Assembly (NCBI GenBank): GCA_029641185.1
Contig: JAPWGK010000023.1
Location: 434,001 to 498,000 of the forward strand
DNA: 64,000 nucleotides
From: Pseudofabraea citricarpa
Taxonomy: Eukaryota; Ascomycota; Leotiomycetes; Helotiales; Dermateaceae
Direction: 5' to 3'
Shown here: positions 35,443-45,600 of the stretch, piece after piece
Layout of the letters: each line of letters starts with the position of its first letter
How positions within the stretch are numbered: position 1 is the first letter of the stretch
Notes under the pieces: model-generated
The model's input: the letters and a program-made list of their open reading frames with translations, nothing else
Told to the model about the DNA's origin: nothing
Database searches by the model: none
Made by a program: the position numbers and the translations under genes

Positions 35443-38400
35443 TTACGCCTTCTGCTTACCGCTCCCCTTGGTCCCTTCTGCATCATGCTGATATGCAGAA
35501 CCAGTAGTAGTAGCATTGACCTCTGTCATCCAAGGATGTTTCATGCATTGCTTGATTGTAAATCTCTTCTCGGGGTCCACTACTAGCATATGATCGATAA
35601 GATCCAGCGCTGGATCGCCAATTGTGTCCCAGTACGGGGACGGGTAATCGAAACGTCCCAGCTTGATCTGCTCTGAAAGCGTATGAGGATTTTCTTTGCT
35701 GTAGAGCTCATCGCTGAAGGGTGGGAATCCACAGAGACAAATGTACAACACAACGCCGAGTGACCAAACGTCCACGGCTTTATTATATCGGCGATTATCT
35801 GCTTCTTGTAGTACCTCTGGCGCTACGTCTGCTTTTCGTTAGTTTCATACTCATAGCTAGTTGGGGAGTGCAAGAAGGGTGATAGCTTACAAGATGGTGT
35901 GCCGCATCTTCAAAAGGGTTAGCTGAAATTCTGACTGTTTGGGACTGAGACTTACAAAGTGTTATCGAATCCATCCTTGCCCGTTCTGATAGAGAGACTG
36001 AAATCCCCAAGTTTCACATGCACGTCCTTGTTCATGACAGAAATATTTTCAGGCTTGATATCTCGGTGGATGATATTCCGGTCATGCTATCACACCAATT
36101 AGCTAAAAGTTCTATGAAATACAGGCATGATTTTACGAACCAAATACTTGACAGCGGAGAACAATTGGCGAAAGATCTTTTGTGTTTCTTCTTCTGTCAA
36201 CTTTTCCTTTTTTGTAACCCAATCAAACAAATCTCCTTCGGTGGCATGCTCTTCGATTTGTAAACAGCATTCATCTTCAAGGAAAATTTCCTTCGGGCTG
36301 ACAATGTTCGGATGTGCAAGTGTAACATGCAGCGCGATGCTCTGACTGGGAACTGTCCCTTCATGCTTTGACTCTCTTGTCACATATCGTAGGCCGGTCG
36401 CCTGTTCAACACATAGATATACTTCATATTTGATTTTCTTCTCAAGGCTCTGCAGCTTGGAATATCGTGTTGCGTAAATTCCTCTATTATTTTCGCGGGA
36501 CTCCCTGAACACAAGATTGAAAATTTTCCCAATTGATATTATATCTCCCCCATTGAGCTGGTATGTTTCATTGAAGTGTACCGGCTGCCTATTGATAAGA
36601 GTCCCATTCGTCGAAGTATCCGTTATAAAGGCCCTCGTCACACCCGAAATGATGGCATAGAATATTGAACAATGGAGGTATGAAACTCTAGAAGTCTGTG
36701 CACGAACATCTATAGCGAGATAGAGATCAGTTTAACTTGTTGAATAGTTTGACAATTTTGCAAGGACCAGATCGTGATGAAAACCTCATGCTTTACTTAC
36801 CACATAATGAGTGACGCCCGATCAAGTATGCCAGTGAATAGGTTTCTACGATGGTAGAAGCGGCACCTTTTGAGCCTGACTCGACACTTAAACTGGCTTT
36901 GCTGTTCTGCGTTGTACCAAATTGTTTGTGACTTCTCAATTTCAAGGGAAGTACCCAGTTTTGGGAACTACAAGGACTCAAGTAACCCCATTCTGTCTCG
37001 GGTATTCTGCTTGAATACGGCCGTGCCCACAGCCTGGACCGCAACTCTAGAGTGTCACGCACAGAAAATTTCTCTTCGGAGTCATTATCTTCCAAGGGGC
37101 CAGAAGTGACTATGCAACTTAAGTTACGCTTGATACAATTCGAACATCGGTTTAGCGGATCTCTAGGTGAACTTAAACACTCAAGTCTCATTCTACGGCA
37201 TCGATCTATATTTAATCAGCCAAGCCCGTATATCTTGGTTCATGTTATAATTTCAGGCTTTCTTGGCTTACCGCATATTGTGGAACTTTCGTAGTAACCT
37301 GGCTTGTTAGATCTCTTATCTGATGTTGCAAACTCTTCGACTCTCTGTAGCAAAGTTTCGCGAGGCAAGACATATGCTAACTTGAGTGAGCTGCATCCAG
37401 AGATAATCATGCCCGCCATTGTGTCGCTTAATACATCTATGAACCAGGCTCCACAGTCACCCGGCACTTAAAGCAAGCATCAGTAGCCCGATAACACTTT
37501 TCGGCATAGGAACGGGCACTCACATAAATGTTCGTATAGATAAACAGAAAGAGTCTTAATAAATTTATCAGAGCCTTCTGGTTTGATAGCGCATGTAGCC
37601 CTTTGTTCATATCGGCCTTCAAGTGGTCCGTGTACAGTAGCTGCCAGAATACAAAATCGTGGTTCTTCAAGCTTGATATAGGTTGGGGTTGGAATTTGAT
37701 GGCCAATTCGAGAATATGACATGTTAGAGACTAATCGTGTAGGCAGCAGGGCGCAATCAATGTCGTGGTCGACCATATAAGCATCGTTTACAGATACGTT
37801 GCCGTCTATATTTAATATGCCGTGCGAGACCTTATCTTCTTGAACCGTACTTGTTTTTGTGAGTCGACCAGCTGTTTTCGAATACCTAGGTAAGCTTGGA
37901 ACGGATGTTGTCCAAATTTAGGATTAAAAGATCTGGGTAACAGGACAAAGAGAAGTAGGACGACTCACAAAATACAGGATCCCGAGTCTTAGAAGGCATA
38001 TAGCTATCATTGGGTGCCTCTGTTTCCGCTTCGCTGCCATATTCTTCAAAATCCACCGATCCGAAATGCCTGAGAACACCCAGTGAAATGGTTTCCATAG
38101 ATTTGTCAGCCGAAAGAGCGACTATTTCACTATCGTCATCGCTTTTGATCGATGAATAGTCTGTATCTGAGGACTCATCGCTGAACCCATCATTATCAAA
38201 TTCCAGCTTCAGGTCCCCAGGAGCTGCAGTTTTGGAATCAAGCGGTTGAAAGATATGCGCCACTGTTACAACAAAATCACCACCGTTGACTAGCATTTGG
38301 CCTCCAATCGTTGCACTGGCAGAGGCTGTAGAAATACGCATGCCAGCTAACTCCCGTGTACGTTTCAAACGTACAGTCGGCTCAGGCGTGTCGGCTGTGC

Positions 38401-39028
38401 TGTTTGGACTTTTGATATTGGGAATGCTGTCCGTTGAATGGTTATATGTAGGATTTTCAGGAGGATCAATCATTGGCACATCTTCGTTAGTAGAAGGGTT
38501 GTCGGCCGCGATCGAGAGTTGCTCTTGGCCTTCAGAGAAGGGTGACCCCCCATCGCGCTCAATTCGAGCAGCCAATGCCATCATACGGAACCCCGTGTCT
38601 TTGAGAGCTTTCTTTTTCTTCATCAGCCGTTGAGCTTCATCTCGATAATTCTTATCCTCCGAGACAAGAACCATTGTTGGGTGGGCATGATCTTGATCGA
38701 TCCCAACCATCCAACCATGCAGGCTTGCTGAAGGGCGATCATTTGGCCGTGAGAGCTTTCTCGGGTCGATAGGGTTCATCGTGAGAATGTTGAATGCTCT
38801 TGGAAATAATGTTTGCTCCCAAGTATCTTGTGCAATGCCCTGCAGGTCCCAGAGGGTATATCTGCCAACTTTTGTTGGCCACATTTCCCCGAATGAGGTT
38901 CTGAACTCATCTTTGGTACTCTTCGGAAATATACCCAGAGCGATAGTCTCTCTGGTGGCAGCCTCAAAGAGATGGAGCCCCGCAGTGGGATTTTCTATTC
39001 CTGTCATCGTGGTGGTCGGTGAAGTCAT
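35443..39028 (-). CDS. fusion protein: trypsin-fold protease-like + Zn2Cys6 + FHA + CHK2/Rad53-like kinase domain
   Basis: Predicted 1036-residue protein of unknown function. Exons 39028-37969, 37871-37524, 37466-37272, 37205-36801, 36709-36141, 36086-35956, 35907-35891 (17 nt), 35828-35443. Domain order: N-terminal region of a fungal protease-like family (1-225); a trypsin-like domain with His258 (TVAHIF), Asp392 (DIDCALL) and Cys474 in GDCG where Ser is usual; a Zn2Cys6 cluster with Cys534, 537, 544, 555, 558 and 565; an FHA domain (about 640-740: LIGRH, SYLH, TSTNGTLIN); then a kinase domain (about 748-1010). The kinase keeps HRDIKPEN (866-873), APE (911-913) and DVWSLG, but has no glycine loop, Arg781 at the VAIK Lys position and DFS for DFG. 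Exons 3, 4 and 5 each span two neighbouring domains without a stop, so the fusion does not rest on splice prediction alone. The ATG at 39028 is the first in frame. Confidence 0.85.
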
Positions 39029-39383
39029 GTCGATTGATACTGAGGAAGCAACCTCATTCAAGACGTGACAATTGCCCAGCGAAGTTCTCTACAATCATCT
39101 TCGATAGAAGAATAAGAAGAAGAATAAGAAGAGACGATGATGCTGCTGAGGCTCCATTGTGCAACAGCCTCTGAGCACAAGGCTTTCTTCGTTGGGCTGG
39201 GCTGAATGTGGCAGTGAAGTCGCCGTGCAGTAGCGCACAGGACGGAACATGGGGGCCAGTGGTGCGCACGTGATGAGCTGAATCGCCCTTTAGATTTCAT
39301 TTAAAGCCACAAAGGCTGGACGACGCTTTTGAGGCTTACTTCCAGGAGTTTTTATTTCCACTGGTATTATAGATTCTGTTGTG
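39029..39383. promoter_or_regulatory. divergent intergenic region between fusion gene and broken membrane-protein gene
   Basis: 355 bp between the two start codons, so both promoters, if alive, overlap here. A short AAGAAGAATAAG repeat lies at about 39108-39130. No TATA box stands out. Confidence 0.5.
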
Positions 39384-40777
39384 ATGAACGAGCCGGACCT
39401 CTCTCAACTCTCGTTATTCGAACCCTTACCACCTCGCCTGAGAGTTCGTGTCTGCGATGCGATCATTTCGGAATTTTGGGTTACGAGACTACCAAAGTAC
39501 TTCAATTCCCTCTTAGGAACCGAGAATTAAAGCTCATATTGTATTCCAGTCTAAAACTCAAAACATTTGACGATACTTCTGCTTATATCGAGTTTTTCGA
39601 ACGGGAATGCCGCAATGCCAGAAGGCGAGATCATGCAGCAAAGTCTTATCAAGATATCATTGATATTATACATCATAGCCATCTGGTTGGAAACAGAAAG
39701 CTATCGAGAGAATACTTGAGGAATACTCTTTGCTGCTTATGCCCACAGCTCCGTTCTGACTTTGGGATGAGCCTCGAGGCAAACGAAAGCGCTATTGTAA
39801 GATATCAGCCACTCAACCCAATCGTGAAAAAGAGTCTAAGACACCACAAAGGAAATTCTGGATAATTCCATGGATCTAGCCTTCCGTGTTTTCCTCATGG
39901 TCAAACTTCAACGAGCTGATTCTCACCACTTCTCAAATCCATATGCCATAGCAGGCGAAACTATAATCAGTTGGCAAGGCAAACAAACGTTGAATGAAAT
40001 ACTGGATAATGAGTTCCAAGAGAGTCAAGTGCGAGCTCACAGGGACCGTGAGTTCTCAGCTTTGCTCACAGCTCAGAATCTCGAGCTATATGGAGGGTTT
40101 CGCATTACCTGGAGTATATATTTGAACGTTGTGTCTTCTTGAAAAGGAATGTACTAACGTAAGTAGCTAGCAACCTTGCCGAACACCTCTGCATAACACG
40201 GTACGACAACTTCACTGAAGTAGCTATATTCCACTATGCTACTGTATTGCATTGGCATTCTTCGAGGTATGTTGACTACTCTTGAAAGTAGCTATTGCTC
40301 CTCTAACAGCAGGGAAAATAGTGGTATTCTCCCACGCGGGCTAGCAGAAGAAACTCTTCGCACGCTGGCCCTCCTATTGCCATCAAGAGACTTCGCAACG
40401 AGTCACTACTCGCGCTCGGGAATTGACACGCGAGCTTTCTCACATGGTGAGACTCACCAGAGGGATCTACGTAAAGTAACGAAATCCCCAAATCCCGCCC
40501 GAAACTGAGGCCACAGCTGACTCCTTGGCCAAACAAGGTAGCAACGTATACATATTGGCGGGATCGGCTCTTGAACCTTGAGAGAGCCTTCGATGAATCC
40601 GAGCCAGCTTCGCTCTGGCAATGGTGGTACGACCGACGGAAACGCCGCGAGTGGGCTACATTCTGGGTCGCTGTCTTAGTGCTCGTGCTCACAATCTTCT
40701 TTGGATTGATCCAGAGCATCACCGGGATTGTGGGTGCCTGGGCTGCTGTGCAACAGCTACAGCAGGGTGGTAATTGA
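39384..40777 (+). pseudogene. broken copy of a widespread ascomycete membrane-protein family of unknown function
   Basis: Conserved pieces appear in the right order but in shifting frames. From the ATG at 39384: FEPLPPRLRVRVCDAI and LPKYFNSLLGTEN, then a TAA at 39525-39527. One frame over: FDDTSAYIEFFERECRNA, then SYQDIIDIIHHSHLVG. A likely intron (about 39797-39851) leads to EILDNSMDLAFRVFLM. After 40142 the frame breaks again before NLAEHLCITRYDNF (from 40172). The end is FDESEPASLWQWWYDRR and a hydrophobic helix (about 40668-40745), stop at 40777. The family, as I remember it, is an N-terminal FERECRNARRRDHA region plus a C-terminal membrane anchor. At least one 1-nt shift (near 39520) cannot be explained by an intron. 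A sequencing error there would rescue only part of it. Confidence 0.7.
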
Positions 40778-41850
40778 GGGGAGTTTGTGTGATAAAAACC
40801 TAGGTAGGAAGTGACTTCACCAAAGACAGCTATCTAAACCTGTAGGCTCTGGCTTGCTCTTATTTTGCTGGGCCCACTCACTACGGCGGGAAAAAAGATC
40901 AGCCGGTGGTGTGTTGTGACAACAAGCTTCAACTTGACTCAGTCACTTAAAGGGTCCTTGAGTCTAAGAGCATAGAGCCGAGAGGGAATTATTGCTATAG
41001 CTAGCTCCAGATGTTTCTTGCAATGGCGACTTTCTTGTTGAAATAACTACATGGCTCAACGCTAGCTCAACCGCAATATCGTCCGCATTCTTTGACCGGA
41101 CCGGGTAGCTGTAAAGTTTGCGATTATGCACATTCCATTCCACGGATAAGAGCTTAGATCAAGATGATGCTTATCTCAACCACGTTGTCTGGGGAGAGCT
41201 AGAGATGGTTGAGAGAGAGCAGATCCACTGTGCTCAATAATTGCGACAGCGACATTGAGGTTGTGCTCGGGGGGGCTGGATAGCCTCAAGTTAAATGAGG
41301 TGCAAAGTCAATAGGGAGCTGTTGCCCGGCCTACCGGTATCTGTCCCATCTGTCCCACGCATCGGCGAGGGTTCGTATCCATTTAAGCTTGGCTCCCGTC
41401 CAGCCCCCCTGGCTGATTCTGTTGGGCGCCAAAATTGCGATCTGATGTCAAACGGATCATCATGATTTCATCAAGCCCTTGAGCTCACACCCTGGAGCAA
41501 CAACCGGCGGCTATCGAGTACCGCCCTCTGGATCCGTTTGCAATTCAGAATTAAAAAGATTGCGACAGTGGGTGCGAGGAAAAAGCAGTGCAGCAGTGAG
41601 TCTAGGCCAGAGATGCAGAGGCGAGCAAGTGCAGAGTGCAGAGCGTCTGCAGTATTCCGGAGGCTGGGAAGAAGATGAGTGGTCTGCAGTTGCTGAAGGC
41701 GAATGAGAAACACTGCCACAAGACCGTGAGCTGCATATCCCGCCACCCCATCCCACCGGCCTCCAGCATGTGAGTGGTGAGTGATGAGTAGTGAGTGGTG
41801 AGTTGTGAATGGTGAGCTGTGCTTCCCCCCCCAATTATCTCCCATGCGTC

Positions 41851-41878
41851 TTTGCCATTTGCCATTTGCCATTTGCCA
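41851..41878 (+). repeat. tandem heptamer (TTTGCCA)x4
   Basis: Four exact copies of a 7-nt unit. It follows a degenerate GAGTGGT/GAGTGAT repeat at about 41770-41818 and a poly-C run at 41824-41832. Confidence 0.85.
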
Positions 41879-42032
41879 ACAGCCATCAGCCATCATCCGT
41901 AAGCCGTCCGTCATCCATCGATCCTGCAGCTGCTGAAGAGTCTTGAGTCTTAAGTCGTGAGTCTTGACGCCGTTTGCCGCATGGGCTGTTGTATGTTGGT
42001 TGTACCGTAAAGCAAAAGTTAAAGAAGCGGTC

Positions 42033-42062
42033 GAGGACAAGGACGAGGACGAGGACGAGGAC
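42033..42062 (+). repeat. tandem hexamer (GAGGAC)x5
   Basis: Five copies of a 6-nt unit (one with a base change), about 635 bp upstream of the next start codon. It would encode alternating acidic residues if translated, but lies outside any supported gene. Confidence 0.8.
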
Positions 42063-42697
42063 TAGCTCTCATCCCTCTGTGTGGTCCATGCTCCTGCTCC
42101 TCCTGCTCCGAAGCTCTCCAAAAGTGTAAACAAGCTGAGGGAGAACCAGCCCGCCCAAAAAAAAAATAGTGCCCAGAAAAGCAAACCTCCCCCAATTCAC
42201 TGCACGAACCATAAATCTGCCCCGTAAAAATATCTTCTATCCGTTCACCCCCCCCTTCCCCCTTCCCACTTCTTAGAGGCATCCTGCATCTCTCGCTGAT
42301 TGCGTTTACCCCCAGCAATTGGTCCACCATCCAGCAAATCCTGTGCTTCAGACCCCTCTTGCAGCTGATTAGCTCGTCGTTCATGACAACGCAGAGATCC
42401 CAGGGTCCCTCGCTCTCTTAACGCAGCTTCTATTATCCTCATCGCAACCTTTCGCCAGAATCACGCTTTGGAATCGCGGCATCCTGGGCGCTCATATTGA
42501 TTTCCATTATCTTTTCTTCGTCCTCTGCACCATCTCGGGGAGGCTCTGCGGGACTGTTTGAGGATCCTCGCACCTTGGGGCTGAGAGACGGTGAACATCG
42601 CCAGCCTTCCCAATATCTGCACATCTCCGCCGCAACCAAGGCAATATCGTCTCTAATGCGGCCCTAATATCACCTAGCCGATCTTCGAGTCGCCAGA

Positions 42698-45600
42698 ATG
42701 GGTGTCGAATCACGAAGAGCCGGTCCTCCTCTCCCTGCGCCAACAGAGACAGACAGTACCAACGTAGGCACCGAGCTCGACTCCAAAGTGACAGATAAAA
42801 CTACATACAGTCTACCGGAGGACGGAACACCTGTCACGATAGCCACACGCCGGAAGAAACACGACAAGGACGGTCTGAAGGGTCTGACGTCCAACAACAA
42901 GTCGCAGACATCTCTGCTGATAGAGTATTTCGAGGGCGGGAAAGGCAGCCAAGCTGACTCTCGACGGCCGTCTGTTCGAGTCAAAGTAACACCATCCTCG
43001 AAAAGCAGGAGCCGATCTGCCAATGACCACATCCAAATCACCGAACGAAAGGGCACGCGCAAACCGTCCTATACCAAACGAATACAGCTATCACCTAATC
43101 CAAAGGTCGAAGGCGACGGCGACGACAAGAGTCTGAGCTCATACGCCTCAGCTACAGAAGAATCCAACCTCTCACAGAGGCCAATTGAGGTGGAGATCAT
43201 GCCTCGCCGCCACGGAAGCCCTCTGATACCTACGGGCGAGAGCAGCTCCAGATATGTACAACAGAATGCCTCAGAGATCTCGTCTATGCCAGCGGACAGT
43301 TTTCTCGATGGAAAATCAGGATCACCGGAACGAAAGCGCAGTCGGAGTCTGACCCGTGGCGAAGCATTGGCTGCAGGCGCTGCGACCGGCCTAATCGCAG
43401 GCGAGGTTGCAGACAAGCTGCGCACGCCTTCACGCCGCCGAAGTCGAAGTCTGAGTCGGGAGCGCATTGTCGCACAAAAGGCTGTGGAGAAGGTGCGGGG
43501 TGAGAAATCAGAGCGTCGACGTAAACATAGGGACAGAAGTCGATCTGTCAGTAATAGCGAGCTTGCAGAGAGTGTTAGGTCTCCACGGAGGAGATCAAGT
43601 CGAAGCCATCATGAAGAATCAACATTGACTGCCGGTGCCGAATCAAGTCTACTCAGTTCGCAAAGTCGCAGATCTGGCGACGCATACTCATTCCGATCAG
43701 GTACTTCAAAATCCTCAATCAATAACCCAAAACTACTTGAGACCGTTGAAGACGCCATCCGTCGTCTTATCCTTCCAGAATTAACAGCCCTCAAAAGAGA
43801 GCAGAGCAAGCATGCAAGTCGCGAAAAGGATCGCCGTGGTTCAGTCACATCTGCGAGTGCTGTATCGCGGGACTCCAGAGACGAATCAGTAAGTGGGAGG
43901 CGGCTATCAGACAGACTAAGCACAACCGATCTATCTGCAAGGCCTGCCGTGGCTGTCAACGACGAAGAAATACTCCCAGGAACACCAAAGCGACGCCGGG
44001 ATAAAACCACAGAACGCATTATAGCAGGGGACTCCCCACGAAGTTTTGAGCGAGGCGAATCGGAGGACACTGTAGTTCAAGACAAAGTTCGTAAGAAGAG
44101 GAGTAGTGATAAACATCGTGGTCTCGAATCAGCTGCCATCGGCGCTGGTATCGGTGCATTGACAGCAGCAGCACTAAACAACCATGCATCGAAAGATAGC
44201 CTCGAAGAGAAAAAAGAACGTCGAAGACGGAGAACCAAGAGTCACAGTCGAACCGACAGTTTGGCTGAGAGCTACGAAGAACGTGAACAACAAGTGGCTG
44301 TCCCGCCTATGCCGCTCATGAGTGATATCAATACTTCTGATCTCACCAGAAGCTCAATTCTTTCAGCCGAGACCGAGAGACCTCTTTCTGCCAGTGAGGA
44401 GCATCTCGCCACACCAATCAAGGAAGTTCCGAGAGGTGTTATCTCGCCCTCCCAACGTACACCAACAAGAACTCCGGTGGCTTTACAGCAAGGTTTGGGT
44501 ACTCAACACTCCAACTTTTCACGTGGAAACCTCAGTCTTCACAGCCAGAACAGTGCTCAGCAACTACGTAGTAAAGAGTACGAGCTAGACGAGCATGGAC
44601 GTAAAATACCTATGCATAATTCTCCATCTGGATACGAGGATGAATATGTCGAGGAAGAACGTCACAACGGACATTCTGGTGCTTTGGGTGCCGGGTTTGC
44701 TGGAGCTGCTGCCGGCGCAGGAATTGCAGCTCTTCATCGCCGTAATGATAATGATGACCATCACGATCCGGAACTCGCTGAAGACCAAGAGCAACATTAT
44801 GACTACTACCAAAACCATCAGGAGGTACCTCCGCCGTTGCGTTATGTACCTTATGGTCATGAGAGACGTGGTCTAAGCCCTATTCAAAGCGTTTCTGGCT
44901 ACACTGAGGATGATTACGATACACGGCAGAGAAATTCCAGACTAACTCAAAGCACTGGGTCATACTCTTCATTAAACAAGTCTACACACCACAGAGACTC
45001 TGGTCGGTCGATCAGATCCTCGGATTCTGCTGGAAATGTACATCGAAACCCTCACGATTTCGCCGAAGTTAGACAAGGGGGGCTCACAGATTCAGAGCTC
45101 ACTCAGGATCCAGATGGTGAGTACTGGGAGGAGCAGCACCAAGAGAATGATCGCGTCCGTGATCTGGATGGTGTAGATAGCTATCGCAGTTCGGACCCAC
45201 GTATCGACTATAAGCACATGACAAACTACACTGATGACAGTATGGTTGACTCCGAGATGGACCGCGTAGCCGCTGGTCAGAATGTCCGGGGCATTGGTGC
45301 CAACCCTGACTATGTACATACACCTGTCGCAGTAGAGTCCGCAGTTGCCTCGCTCGTGAATGCTTCGGAATTAACTGGCGCATCTGGCTACTCAGGAAAC
45401 ACGGGTCAGTATGACCGAAGGGCTTCTTACGCGTCGTTTGAGGATGGCTCAGAAGCCCAATTCACCAGCAGAGGAAACAGTCCTACGAAGCAAGACATCC
45501 GCCGACAAAGATCGTACAATCCTGATGACAATGGTATTTTGAGCCAGTTCAGCGGTCGAGAGTCGCCTATACAACAGGGCGAGGAATACGAGCTTGATGA

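Larger units (their letters stand above)
40778..42697. other. intergenic region and 5' leader of the large disordered-protein gene
   Basis: 1.9 kb. Several short tandem repeats cluster at 41770-42065. From about 42235 the plus strand is C/T-rich and probably 5' UTR. No protein recognised. Confidence 0.55.

Noticed and set aside
37240..37467. Idea that the protease-like gene ends at 37240 as a separate gene
   Set aside because: A GTAAGC donor at 37271 joined to the acceptor at 37206 completes an exact Zn2Cys6 pattern in phase; a chance fit of this kind is very unlikely. It remains listed as a possible retained form.
44585..44876. Hydrophobic frames on both strands inside the large disordered-protein gene
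   Set aside because: Out-of-frame readings of a low-complexity acidic/His-rich coding segment.
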